DNA of 34,584 nucleotides from JAEUMD01 sp050250815. GTDB lineage: Bacteria > Pseudomonadota > Alphaproteobacteria > Rhizobiales > Hyphomicrobiaceae. The notes below the pieces were generated by a model. It was not told the DNA's origin. It made no database searches and saw only the letters and a list, made by a program, of their open reading frames with translations. The DNA is taken from the NCBI GenBank assembly GCA_050250815.1, contig JBFWNY010000038.1, forward strand, positions 1 through 34,584. The letters run 5' to 3'. A program made the translations under genes and the position numbers. This document shows, in pieces, positions 1 to 9,027 of the stretch (position 1 is its first letter; the number at the start of each line of letters is the position of its first letter).

Positions 1-235
1 GATGTCGGCCGCCGCGCACGTCGCTCGCTTCGCGGCCGGCCTGTGACGGCACCAGGAAGGTGACGACGAGCCGCACGCGGTTTGTAGCCCACGCGACGGC
101 GCTCCCTCCAGACCATTGACCGTGGTTGCGGGAAGCGCTTCCGTGGCACCCGAGTGCTGTGGTGGATGATGGCTTGCCTGGAGCGAGGTGGCTCAGGGTA
201 GATCGCGCAAAGCCCGCTTGTGGCATTCGGCACGG
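1..235. other. Left-edge region without an assignable gene
   Basis: No reading frame here can be tied to a protein family. Short open frames run in from the left edge and stop by about position 63, so the 3' end of an upstream gene is possible but cannot be identified. A perfect 12-bp palindrome (GGAAGCGCTTCC, 131-142) lies upstream of the first gene. A GTG at 188 could extend that gene, but the extension does not look like part of the MgtC family. Confidence 0.3.
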
Positions 236-1522
236 ATGAGCATGACGCCCACGCCCGATAACATCGAACTGTTTCAACGCTTCCTCGTCGCCGTCGCCAT
301 TGGGCTCCTGATCGGCCTGGAGCGCGGCTGGCAGGAGCGCGGTGACAAAGAAGGCGGTCGCTCGGCCGGCTTGCGTACGCTGGCGCTGTCGGGTCTGCTG
401 GGAGCGGTCTGGGGTGCAATCGCCGTCGGCCGAGGGCCGGGCGGTGTTATCGCGCTGGGGCTGGCCTTCGCGGTTTATGCGCTGGCCCTGGGTGTCTTCC
501 GCTACCGCGAGACCGCCGCCGAAGGCACGTTCGGTATGACCACCCTGGTGGCGGGGATGATCGCCTTCTCGCTCGGCGGTTACGCCGTGATGGGGGATCC
601 GCAGGTCGCGGCCGCTGCCGGCGTCGCAACAGCGGCGCTGCTCGCCCTGAAACGAGCGCTGCACGATTGGGTGCGCAGGCTGACATGGGAGGAGCTGCGG
701 TCGGCTCTCGTGCTGGCGGCGATGACGTTCATCGCGCTTCCTGTTCTACCGGACCGGCCAATCGAGGCGCTGGGCGGCTTAAACCCGCGCGAGGTCTGGC
801 TGATGACGATTCTGATCGCGGCCATTTCGTTTGCCGGCTACGTGGCGGTCAAGATGGTAGGGCCGGGAAAGGGCATCTTCATCACCGCAGTGACTGCGGG
901 ACTGGTATCGTCGACCGCGGCCACTTTGACGTTGGCACGCATGGCACGCCAGAACGAACCGCGAAGCGGCTTGATGGCGGCCGGCGCTCTGGTTTCCGGC
1001 GCAACGATGCTGGCGCGGGTCGCCGCCGTTGTCGCACTGCTCAACACGACACTCCTGCCTTACGTCCTGCCTGCGCTGGCGGCGGCATGCACCGTGCTGG
1101 CGTTGGGTGCCGCCGTGCTCGCACGGCGCTACGCGGCCGACGAGAAAGCGCCAGCGATCGCGCTCGGCAACCCGTTCGAGACGAAGACCGTGCTGACCTT
1201 CGGCGCGCTGCTCGCTGCGGTAATGCTTGTGGTGGGCCTGGCGGTGAAATATGTCGGCGCTGGCGCGGTCGTGCCGCTGGCAGCGATCTCGGGCTTGGCC
1301 GACGTCGATGCGATGACGCTCGCGATGACGCGCCAGGCCGGCGCGATCGGAGCGGCGACTGCTGCCGGCGGCATTCTGGCGGTGGTCGCCTCCAATACGC
1401 TCGCCAAGGCGGCACTGGCCTGGTTCAGCGGCGGCGCTGGCGTTGGCAGACCGATGCTCGTCGTATCGGCAATAGCCATCGTGGCGGGCGGTCTTGCCGC
1501 AGCAGGCGTTAGCTTGGTGTGA
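236..1522 (+). CDS. MgtC/SapB family integral membrane protein with DUF4010 C-terminal half
   Basis: The protein is about 428 residues and almost entirely hydrophobic, with roughly 11-13 likely membrane segments. The N-terminal part carries the MgtC/SapB signature: a first helix followed by GLLIGLERGWQER and then a GLRTLAL stretch. The rest is the longer multi-helix region called DUF4010. MgtC proteins are inner-membrane proteins linked to magnesium limitation and F-ATPase control, but the DUF4010 branch has no proven substrate. I chose the ATG at 236 because the family homology starts about ten residues later; ATG 242 and GTG 188 are alternatives. It is convergent with the TerB-like gene and shows no operon link to the rest of the window. 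Confidence 0.85.
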   Translation: MSMTPTPDNIELFQRFLVAVAIGLLIGLERGWQERGDKEGGRSAGLRTLALSGLLGAVWGAIAVGRGPGGVIALGLAFAVYALALGVFRYRETAAEGTFGMTTLVAGMIAFSLGGYAVMGDPQVAAAAGVATAALLALKRALHDWVRRLTWEELRSALVLAAMTFIALPVLPDRPIEALGGLNPREVWLMTILIAAISFAGYVAVKMVGPGKGIFITAVTAGLVSSTAATLTLARMARQNEPRSGLMAAGALVSGATMLARVAAVVALLNTTLLPYVLPALAAACTVLALGAAVLARRYAADEKAPAIALGNPFETKTVLTFGALLAAVMLVVGLAVKYVGAGAVVPLAAISGLADVDAMTLAMTRQAGAIGAATAAGGILAVVASNTLAKAALAWFSGGAGVGRPMLVVSAIAIVAGGLAAAGVSLV

Positions 1523-1549
1523 GGGTAGGCTAGCACGCTCTCGATGCCG

Positions 1550-1963
1550 TCACGCCTTCTGGTGGCGGGCCGTCGCCGCCCGCTCGAGCGCCGCACAGGT
1601 GAGCTTGTCGATGGACAGGGCTTCGGCCAGCAGATCGAGGAAACGGATTTCTTCGGCTGCGATGCGGCGATCGCTGGCTGCGACTTCCGCGGCCAGAACG
1701 TAGGCGGTCTCGCGCAGCTGCTCGGGTAGGCTCGCGGTAACCAGATCGAGGACGTGCCGCATTCCGCCGTCCTTCGCCAGCAGCCGACCGCACTCCTGCG
1801 CCTCGCTGGCCAGCCAGTCCTCGGGATAGGCCTCGAAGACCGGCAGATTGCGTACGATCGAGCCGATCCGCTTCAACTCGGCGTCCGACATGCTCCGATC
1901 CACGGCCGAGACGGTGATCATCGCGTAGATCAGCGCCTGCTGCGGTTCCAACGGCTTTAGCAT
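1550..1963 (-). CDS. TerB-like (tellurite-resistance family) small soluble protein
   Basis: This is a 137-residue, mostly helical protein with no signal peptide or membrane segment. It resembles the TerB / DjlA N-terminal fold: an early helix with AMITVSAVDRSMSDAEL, where acidic residues suit metal binding, and a second, similar half with AAEVAASDRRIAAEEIRFL. The internal repeat of 'D-R-x-x-x-x-E' is typical of the family. Start ATG 1963 was chosen over 2020 because GAGGGAAG sits a few bases upstream. TerB homologues are associated with stress and phage responses, but one alone does not prove tellurite resistance. It is convergent with the MgtC-like gene and divergent from lysK. Confidence 0.75.
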   Translation of the reverse strand: MLKPLEPQQALIYAMITVSAVDRSMSDAELKRIGSIVRNLPVFEAYPEDWLASEAQECGRLLAKDGGMRHVLDLVTASLPEQLRETAYVLAAEVAASDRRIAAEEIRFLDLLAEALSIDKLTCAALERAATARHQKA

Positions 1964-2186
1964 ACAACTTCCCTCATCGATCCTCAGTGGCCTATTTAGC
2001 GGCTCTCCCATGTCACGCAAGGGCGAGGTGGACCCGGCGCGAAAGCCTGCCTCCTACATTTGGAAGTGATGTCAGGCGTCCGGCTCCGCGTTGACGCTTA
2101 ATGGGACGGTGAATAGGGTGCGCACGCCTTCGCCATGGGGCGAAGTTCAGCAACGCGCAATAGCCTTTCGAGGACTGGTCCCGTCC

Positions 2187-3806
2187 ATGCCCGCCGCCCC
2201 CACCATCGAACTCAGTGCCGCACTCGCCGACGCCAAGGCTTGGCCCTTCGAGGAGGCGCGCCGGCTCATCAAGCGCCTCGAGCGGTTGCCGGGCGGCGCA
2301 GAGAAGACGGTGGTCTTCGAGACCGGCTACGGGCCATCGGGACTGCCACACATCGGCACGTTCGGCGAGGTGGCGCGGACGTCCATGGTGCGCCACGCCT
2401 TCGAGCAGCTCACCGGTGGCGAGCGTAAGACGCGCCTTCTCTGCTTCTCGGACGACATGGATGGGCTGCGCAAGGTACCCGACAACGTGCCCAACAAGGA
2501 GCTGCTTGCAGCGGCCCTCGAAAAGCCGCTCACCAGCGTGCCCGATCCTTTCGGCACGCACGAGAGCTTCGCGCACCACAACAACGCTCGCCTGCGCGCC
2601 TTCCTCGATGCCTTCGGCTTCGAGTACGAGTTCCTGTCGGCGACCGAATGCTATCGATCCGGCATGATGGACAAGACGCTGCTGCGCATGCTCGCGGTCT
2701 ACGACGACGTGATGGCGATCATCCTGCCGACGCTGGGGCCGGAGCGGCAAGCGACCTATTCGCCGTTCCTGCCAGTGTGCCAGCGCACCGGACGCGTGCT
2801 GCAGGTGCCGATGGTTGCGCGCGATGTCGCCAAGGGAACCGTGACGTACAAGGACCCGGAGACTGGCGCGGAGATCGAGACACCCGTCACCGGAGGCCGG
2901 GTCAAGTGCCAGTGGAAGGCCGACTGGGCGATGCGCTGGACGGCGCTGGGCATCGATTATGAGATGGCCGGCAAGGACCTTATCGACTCGGTCACACTGT
3001 CCTCGCGCATCTGCAAGGCCTTGGGCGGCACGCCACCCGAAGGCTTCAACTACGAGCTTTTCCTCGACGAGAACGGGCAGAAGATTTCCAAGTCCAAGGG
3101 CAACGGGCTGACTATCGAGCAATGGCTCACCTACGCCAGCCCGGAAAGTCTCGCGCTCTACATGTACCAGAAGCCCAAGACCGCCAAGCGGCTCTATTTC
3201 GATGTCATTCCGCGGGCTGTGGACGACTACCTGCAGCTGCTCGCCGCCTACCCTGGTCAGGACGGCAAGCAGCGGCTCGACAACGCGGTCTGGCATCTGC
3301 ACCGGGGCGAGCCGCCCGAAGCCGACCTGCCGATCACGTTTGCGCTGCTGCTCAACCTTGTTGCGGCCTCCAACGCGCACGACAAGGAGGTGCTGTGGGG
3401 CTTCATTCGCCGTGTTGCGCCCGGCGCCACCGCGGACGAGCATCCCCTGCTCGACCATCTGGCTGGGTATGCGGTGCGCTACTACGAGGACTTCGTGGCG
3501 CCGGAGAAGCGCTTCCGGCAGCCGACCGACGCCGAGCGCGCGGCGTTGGCCGCGCTCGATTCGGTGCTCGCCGCCGCTCCCAAGGATGCCAACGCAGAGT
3601 TGTTGCAGAATGCCGTCTACGAGACCGGCAAGAGCAACGGCTACACCAAGGAAACGCTGCGGCAGTGGTTCCAGGCGATCTACGAGGTTCTGCTGGGTGC
3701 AAGCCAGGGGCCACGCTTTGGCTCATTCATCGAGCTCTATGGCATCGACAATACGCGCGCACTTATTGCACGGGCCCTCTCCGGAGAGCTGGCCGACCGC
3801 GCCTGA
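2187..3806 (+). CDS. lysK: Class I lysyl-tRNA synthetase
   Basis: This enzyme charges tRNA-Lys with lysine in the cytoplasm. The 539-residue product shows both class I signatures: PHIGT (about residues 54-58, the HIGH motif) after GYGPSGL, and KISKS (about 299-303, the KMSKS loop). The C-terminal helical anticodon-binding part follows. Class I LysRS is the archaeal type that many alphaproteobacteria use in place of class II LysS. Start ATG 2187 gives the usual N-terminus; a longer frame from 2091 adds 32 unlikely residues. The gene is alone on its strand and converges with the DUF262 operon. Confidence 0.96.
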   Translation: MPAAPTIELSAALADAKAWPFEEARRLIKRLERLPGGAEKTVVFETGYGPSGLPHIGTFGEVARTSMVRHAFEQLTGGERKTRLLCFSDDMDGLRKVPDNVPNKELLAAALEKPLTSVPDPFGTHESFAHHNNARLRAFLDAFGFEYEFLSATECYRSGMMDKTLLRMLAVYDDVMAIILPTLGPERQATYSPFLPVCQRTGRVLQVPMVARDVAKGTVTYKDPETGAEIETPVTGGRVKCQWKADWAMRWTALGIDYEMAGKDLIDSVTLSSRICKALGGTPPEGFNYELFLDENGQKISKSKGNGLTIEQWLTYASPESLALYMYQKPKTAKRLYFDVIPRAVDDYLQLLAAYPGQDGKQRLDNAVWHLHRGEPPEADLPITFALLLNLVAASNAHDKEVLWGFIRRVAPGATADEHPLLDHLAGYAVRYYEDFVAPEKRFRQPTDAERAALAALDSVLAAAPKDANAELLQNAVYETGKSNGYTKETLRQWFQAIYEVLLGASQGPRFGSFIELYGIDNTRALIARALSGELADRA

Positions 3807-3845
3807 CGGTTGCCGGCGTCCATTCGCCGCCGCTTCGCTTGTATC

Positions 3846-5540
3846 TCAACGGCGGACGTCGATGTCCCATTGGCGGAAGAGCCGCCGGATGAGGTCGTCG
3901 GTCCGCCGTGCGATGACGTCGTATCCCCAGTCGGGTTCATTGGCGGCGCTTCTTGAGATCGCAAACGCCGAGCCAGCCAGGATCTCGCGCTTCAGCTGGA
4001 ATTCCTGGCGGCCGGCGAGCTGATTGTCTGCCGCGCTCAATAGAGTGAGATTACCCAACATGTTGAGGTGGGTCTTGTGCTTGCGCCTCTCCCGCCAGCC
4101 AAGTTTGCGCGCCGGGCTCCTGGGCGTGACATGCTCGATCGTCGCGGAGGCATGCGCCTGGTCGGTCGGATCATCACCGAAGGCGACACTGATCCGACGC
4201 AGGACGCTTAGCGCGTAGTGCTTCTCGTAGAAATTGGAGCTGCGCAGGTTTACGGTCGCAGCGTCGATCGCCTTGTCCGGGATCTCGAATTCCTTCATCG
4301 CAGCAACGCTGGTTCCCGCGTCAATCTCGCCGAGCAGGCGGTTGAGTCTGGTTGCTTGGGTTGGAGGATCGGTTCCGGCGATCCGCATGCACCAGATGAC
4401 GCGCTCCAGCCGCTGGAAGAACAGCGTGGTCTGGGGGTCGTCGCCACCGCGCATCTCAATCCAGTGCAAGGCCGCCGGTATCCAGGCCTGCGGATTGATC
4501 AGGTTGAGATGGACCAGCGCGTGCCTTACGGCCGCTGGGGCCGGAGTGACGCCGATGATGCCGCGCCTAAGTGCGTCGAGACGATAGGCGAGCGTCCGCA
4601 CCTCGCCGCTCAGGAAGGCCAATCCCCCCGTGTCGAGGCGAAATGCGCGGCTGAGGTCGGGTGCGAGTGGTGCGTCCGAGCGCCGCCGGAGGCGCAGCGT
4701 ACGCACATGACCCAACAGCGAGTACATTTCGGTGGGGCCCAGGATCGACTCGATTTCCTGCCAGACGAGATTGGCCTCGTCGCGCTCCTGTTCCGGGAAC
4801 ACCTCGATCAAGCTTGCCTTGACACGCGCTGTGGCATCGAATGCCAGGTGCGTGTCCTCGTCGAGCTGATAGAAGCGCCAAGCCTCCCTTTCATCGTGCC
4901 AGATTTCGCAAGTGACCTGGCATCCGTCCAGCAGATAGGCAGCCAGCGCGCCGCGGCGCGCTGGTGTCCAGCCATCGGCGGACATGCGCGACAGGAAGTG
5001 CTCGCGGATTTCGATGGCATTGCGCTCGCTCACCGAGAACGGTCCGTCGGCTTCGTCGATAGGCCTCAGTGTCGACCCCGACTCCTGGACGTGCATTGTG
5101 ATGATGCGCTCGAGCGATCTCTGGGGAGAAAGGCGATGGGGGGTGACTTCGCGGCAGGTGTCATCGCCGGGCGAAGCGGCAACGAGACCGGCAAGGCGGA
5201 GGCGGAGTTCTGCCGCAATATCGAGATCGCGTAGAACGCAAATCAATATCGTGAGCGTGACGATCCGCTGGTGGCCGTCGACGATCGACAGCATCTCGCA
5301 GGTGTCCGGCGTCGAGGGTGCGCGCGCCAGACGGATCGAACCCAAGTGGTACCGTCTGTCAGCGCTGGGGCCTTCGGCTCGCGCAATGATGTCCGAGAGA
5401 AGCTGGCCCGCATTCGGCTGCTCCCAGGCGTAGGCGCGCTGAAACCACGGGATAGCGAAGCGCCGGTTCCCACCAAACAGCTCGGCGAGCGTCGCGTGCG
5501 AAGCGGACATGGTTTCGCTGACGGGCACTTGCGGGGTCAT
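3846..5540 (-). CDS. DUF262-DUF1524 protein (GmrSD-like), second gene of a coupled pair
   Basis: The 564-residue protein has an N-terminal DUF262 domain (IPWFQRAYAWE at about 30-40; DGHQR at about 88-92) and a C-terminal DUF1524 His-Me/HNH nuclease domain (EHVTP with His about 470; LNMLGN at about 492-497; a further Asn about 506). In GmrSD, SspE and BrxU, the DUF262 domain binds or hydrolyses nucleotide and DUF1524 cuts DNA, usually modified phage DNA. The usual DGQQR motif is DGHQR here, a change at a functional motif. The ATG overlaps the stop of the upstream paralogue (ATGA, 5537-5540), so the two are translationally coupled. A defence role is inferred from the domains. Confidence 0.88.
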   Translation of the reverse strand: MTPQVPVSETMSASHATLAELFGGNRRFAIPWFQRAYAWEQPNAGQLLSDIIARAEGPSADRRYHLGSIRLARAPSTPDTCEMLSIVDGHQRIVTLTILICVLRDLDIAAELRLRLAGLVAASPGDDTCREVTPHRLSPQRSLERIITMHVQESGSTLRPIDEADGPFSVSERNAIEIREHFLSRMSADGWTPARRGALAAYLLDGCQVTCEIWHDEREAWRFYQLDEDTHLAFDATARVKASLIEVFPEQERDEANLVWQEIESILGPTEMYSLLGHVRTLRLRRRSDAPLAPDLSRAFRLDTGGLAFLSGEVRTLAYRLDALRRGIIGVTPAPAAVRHALVHLNLINPQAWIPAALHWIEMRGGDDPQTTLFFQRLERVIWCMRIAGTDPPTQATRLNRLLGEIDAGTSVAAMKEFEIPDKAIDAATVNLRSSNFYEKHYALSVLRRISVAFGDDPTDQAHASATIEHVTPRSPARKLGWRERRKHKTHLNMLGNLTLLSAADNQLAGRQEFQLKREILAGSAFAISRSAANEPDWGYDVIARRTDDLIRRLFRQWDIDVRR

Positions 5541-7306
5541 TGTGCTGCTTTCCGCGACGCAAACACGCGCTCCGCCTGCTCGCCGGCGGAGGCACTTCCC
5601 CGCAGGTCGATGCGCAGGAAGTCCGACAGAATGCGCAGGAAACGCGCCTCGCGCTCAGCGATCGCTTCGAGCGACCATTCGGTCGCCGCCAGCATGTCTC
5701 TGGTGATCGCGAGGTTCTCGCCGTCCTTCAGGTTCTCGATGAGATAGGCCCGCTTCTGCGGGAACCAGGCATTGCCCAACTTGCCATTGAGTCGTGTGGG
5801 AATGATCGCGAAGTTCCCGATACTGTGCGTGGCGGCCCGCCGTGCTTCAACGTCCGTGATGGGATCGTCCCCGCTGCGGGGTGGGTGCAGCGGATAAACG
5901 TGCTCGAGGCTCAGCTCGTTGGCATCGGCGGCACACACTTCGTCGCCGACAAGATCACTGAGGCGCAGCAGAAGCGGCTTGCAGAGCTTCTTGACCTCGT
6001 TATCGATCGCACGAAGCTTCGCGGCGGCTTTTCGCGCCTGATCGGGCCGGGGGAGCAGAATGTCGTGATCGCCGGAAAGGGCCGCGCCACGGCGGATAGC
6101 CATGGCGACACTATGCATCCGCGCCATGCGGCGGTTGGACTGCTCGCCAGCCAGACGTAGCACGTAGGTGAGCCGTTCGATGCCTGCGACGAGGGAGATC
6201 AGGGTGTCGGGGTCCGAGCTGTGGAGTTCAAAGGCGGTCACGACGGGAGGGAGCCATTCCTCGCCGCGGAGCCGCGTCAGGCTGACGATGTGCGCGGAAA
6301 GATCGTTGGCGGTGCTGCCGGGCGTCGCGAGGGCGCGAACGCGGGCGAGATTATCGGCGAATGGGAAAAGAAAAGAGTCGAGGAACGTGGACGCATCGCC
6401 CGACTCGGCGATCAATGTGCGGATCGAGGCGATGATCTTCTGGTCGTTCGCGTTGCTCTGTCCGTGAGCCTTGGCCAAATGCGACAAGAGGCTCTCAAAA
6501 TCGGCGCCGAGCAAGCGCTCCAACTCGTCCCACCTGACGATCTTTTTCCTATAGTCGTCGGCCACGATCTGGGCCTGGATCTCAGCCTTGATGATGTCGT
6601 GCGTGCTGAGCGGCTTGCCGCGTTCGTTGAGGACGACGAACATGCTGTGCGCGCGATCAATGTCATGCGTCAGCGTCACGATGAAGTGGCAGCATTGCAA
6701 AAGGAAGAATGCGAGCCGCTCCCGATTGGGTGCGGGCATCTCTATCAGCGTATCGTTGATCTCGTCGCGGACATCAGCCAATCGGCGCGTCGACGGAACG
6801 AGGTCATTGATTTCCTCGATTGGCAGCAACGTCGCGCCGCGAGCAAGGACGTAGCGGTCCAGGAACTCGTGGCTGTCGCCCGACAGCTCGATTCGGAAGC
6901 CCCGTCCGCCGGCCGTTTCGATCAGTGCATTGAGCGCGTCGACATACGTCGCCCCTTCCGGCGCGTTATCGCGCAGGATCGCGGCGATGATATTCAGCGT
7001 GACCATGCGTTGCTGGCCGTCGACAATGGCGTAATCGCACGGCAGCTGTTGCTTGTCCGCCGGGGCAGGGCTGGCGGGAGGAGGCGTGCCGGGTTCAGCC
7101 AGCAGCAGCAGCGTGCCGAGGAAATAGTCGGCCTTCGCGCGCTCCTCGTCGTCGGCGCCGCACGCCGCAGTCAGGTCATCCAGCAACTGTTGAGCGTGCT
7201 CGCGTTTCCAGGAGTACGGCCTCTGGAAATCCGGTACGGAGTAGCGCGAGTTCTCACCGAGCAACTCGCCGAGTGTTAGCGAGGCGGCAAATAGGCGCGG
7301 CGGCAT
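5537..7306 (-). CDS. DUF262-DUF1524 protein (GmrSD-like), first gene of a coupled pair
   Basis: About 589 residues with the same two-domain layout as its downstream neighbour. DUF262 has VPDFQRPYSW (about 24-33) and an intact DGQQR (about 96-100). The C-terminal DUF1524 nuclease has LEHVYPLHP (His about 469) and HSIGNFAIIPTRLNGKLGN. Both domains look complete, so this member is probably the active nucleotide-sensing nuclease. The pair are diverged paralogues, not a recent copy. Start ATG 7306 was chosen because the family homology begins about ten residues later; an upstream frame to 7384 adds residues unlike the family. No obvious ribosome-binding site precedes it. No methylase, PT-modification or toxin gene lies beside it. 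Confidence 0.87.
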   Translation of the reverse strand: MPPRLFAASLTLGELLGENSRYSVPDFQRPYSWKREHAQQLLDDLTAACGADDEERAKADYFLGTLLLLAEPGTPPPASPAPADKQQLPCDYAIVDGQQRMVTLNIIAAILRDNAPEGATYVDALNALIETAGGRGFRIELSGDSHEFLDRYVLARGATLLPIEEINDLVPSTRRLADVRDEINDTLIEMPAPNRERLAFFLLQCCHFIVTLTHDIDRAHSMFVVLNERGKPLSTHDIIKAEIQAQIVADDYRKKIVRWDELERLLGADFESLLSHLAKAHGQSNANDQKIIASIRTLIAESGDASTFLDSFLFPFADNLARVRALATPGSTANDLSAHIVSLTRLRGEEWLPPVVTAFELHSSDPDTLISLVAGIERLTYVLRLAGEQSNRRMARMHSVAMAIRRGAALSGDHDILLPRPDQARKAAAKLRAIDNEVKKLCKPLLLRLSDLVGDEVCAADANELSLEHVYPLHPPRSGDDPITDVEARRAATHSIGNFAIIPTRLNGKLGNAWFPQKRAYLIENLKDGENLAITRDMLAATEWSLEAIAEREARFLRILSDFLRIDLRGSASAGEQAERVFASRKAAQ

Positions 7307-7516
7307 GGTTTTGAGATCCGAACTGCTTGCAATGAGGTGAACGTTATGACCTTCGCTGCAGCGCCGGTTCCGGCCCTCGAACATGCATCCGCGAGACGGT
7401 GTCGTTTCGGCAGCGTTGCCGGGGAGTGAATGTCTAACTTAAAGGCGCGCGCGTCCACCCGTGTGTCAAAAAATGTACATATGCGCCATAGAACGGTGTT
7501 CGATAGGGAGACACTT

Positions 7517-7912
7517 GTGATCGAGAAACGGAAGAACATCTTCAAGCTGGAGACACGAGACGTCTGGGAGGCTGCGTGCGCCGCTGGTCGCTACGACGGC
7601 TCGGACCACGACCGGCGAGACGGCTTCATCCATTTTTCGACCGCAGAGCAACTTCTCGAAACCGCGCGCAAGCATTTCTCAGGACGCACCGGTCTGTTTC
7701 TGATCGCCGTCAGAGTCGACGCCTTGGGCGTTGCGCTGAGATGGGAGCCTTCGCGCGGAGGTGCGCTGTTCCCGCATCTTTACGCACCGCTTCAAACCGG
7801 CTCTGCACTTTGGTCGGAGCCTGTCGATCTGGACGCTGCCGGCATTCCCGACGTGCTGAGCGTTCTCCGCATGAAAGATGTGAAGGTCGCTACTCAGGAT
7901 CCTGACCGATGA
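7517..7912 (+). CDS. DUF952 family protein
   Basis: This 131-residue cytoplasmic protein has the DUF952 pattern: an early IFKLETRDVWEAACAAG strand-helix, then DGFIHFSTAEQL and a late HLYAPL segment. DUF952 proteins adopt an ADP-ribosyltransferase-like fold, but no activity is established for this branch. The GTG at 7517 is preferred because AGGGAG lies just upstream and the family homology starts a few residues in; a longer frame from 7430 exists. Its stop overlaps the pyrD start as ATGA, so the two genes are coupled. The region 7307-7516 between it and the DUF262 operon must hold both divergent promoters; it includes a palindrome ATGTACAT (7473-7480). Confidence 0.85.
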   Translation: MIEKRKNIFKLETRDVWEAACAAGRYDGSDHDRRDGFIHFSTAEQLLETARKHFSGRTGLFLIAVRVDALGVALRWEPSRGGALFPHLYAPLQTGSALWSEPVDLDAAGIPDVLSVLRMKDVKVATQDPDR

Positions 7913-8985
7913 TCTATGGCGTTATGCGGCCGCTGCTCTTCCGTCTCGACCCGGAAGCGGCACACGATTGGGCTCTGCGCCTTCTGGAACGCGGCGCGTT
8001 CATGCGCGATGCCCTGATCGATCCGCCAGAAATCGCCGTACATTTCGCGGGATTGACGCTGTCGAACCCCGTGGGAATCGCCGCCGGATTCGACAAGGAC
8101 GCGCGGGTGCCAGATGCGGTGCTCGCGATGGGCTGCGGATTCGCCGAAATCGGAACGGTGACGCCGCGTCCGCAGTCGGGTAATCCGCGTCCACGCCTAT
8201 TTCGGTTGCGGGAGGATCAGGCCGTCATCAATCGTCTGGGCTTCAACAACCAGGGCCATGCGGCGGCACTCGCGCGATTGCGCGCGCGTCGGCCGGGCGG
8301 AGTGGTCGGCGTCAACGTCGGTGCCAATAAGGACAGCACCGACCGGGCGGCGGACTATGTCGCTGGAATCGATGCGTTCTATGACGTAGCGAGCTATTTC
8401 ACCGTCAACATTTCGTCTCCCAACACGCCTGGGCTGCGCGACCTGCAGGCGCCAGCGGCACTCGATGAACTGCTTGGCCGGATCATGGCCGCGCGCGCGG
8501 CGCATATGGCGCGGGGAAGGCCGCAAAGGCCGATCGTGGTCAAGGTCGCCCCCGATGTCGCAGACGCCGACATCGCGCCCATTGCAGAGCGGCTTCTCGC
8601 ACACGGAGTTGATGCCGTGGCTGTTTCCAACACGACGCTCGCGCGGCCAGCGCTTGCCAGCCATCACGCGGGCGAGCAGGGCGGGCTCTCCGGAGCCCCC
8701 CTTTTCGAGCGCTCGACCGTAATGCTGGCGCGCTTTTATCAAGCGTTGGGAGGCAGTGTGCCGCTCATCGGGATCGGTGGCATCGACAGCGGCAAGCGGG
8801 CTCTGGAGAAAATCGAGGCCGGAGCGAACCTCATCCAACTCTATACCGGGCTCGTCTACGAGGGCCCTGCCCTGATCGGGAGGATCAAGCGCGCGCTGAC
8901 CGACGCGGTGCGCGCCGAAGGAGCGGCGTCGATCGCGGCGCTAACGGGACGCCGCGCCGCTGAATGGGCCGCGCGCACGCTTTGA
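7909..8985 (+). CDS. pyrD: Quinone-dependent dihydroorotate dehydrogenase (class 2)
   Basis: This enzyme oxidises dihydroorotate to orotate in pyrimidine synthesis and passes electrons to membrane quinone through FMN. The 358-residue length and the N-terminal amphipathic extension (MRPLLFRLDPEAAHDWALR) mark class 2. NPVGIAAGFDKD, the FMN and substrate segment VNISSPNTPGLR with the catalytic Ser, and the C-terminal GIGGIDSG and LIQLYTGLVYEGP phosphate-binding segments are all present. It is translationally coupled to the DUF952 gene (4-base overlap) and converges with moaA over a 42-base gap. Confidence 0.97.
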   Translation: MIYGVMRPLLFRLDPEAAHDWALRLLERGAFMRDALIDPPEIAVHFAGLTLSNPVGIAAGFDKDARVPDAVLAMGCGFAEIGTVTPRPQSGNPRPRLFRLREDQAVINRLGFNNQGHAAALARLRARRPGGVVGVNVGANKDSTDRAADYVAGIDAFYDVASYFTVNISSPNTPGLRDLQAPAALDELLGRIMAARAAHMARGRPQRPIVVKVAPDVADADIAPIAERLLAHGVDAVAVSNTTLARPALASHHAGEQGGLSGAPLFERSTVMLARFYQALGGSVPLIGIGGIDSGKRALEKIEAGANLIQLYTGLVYEGPALIGRIKRALTDAVRAEGAASIAALTGRRAAEWAARTL

Positions 8986-9027
8986 GAGTTGAGGTGCACG
9001 GCCCGGCGTTGCGACCGCGAACGAGGT

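Noticed and set aside
131..142. 12-bp perfect palindrome GGAAGCGCTTCC
   Set aside because: A single short palindrome; no repeated copy or promoter element nearby, so no function can be assigned.
2013..3458. 481-codon open frame on the minus strand
   Set aside because: Antisense to lysK, which has intact catalytic motifs.
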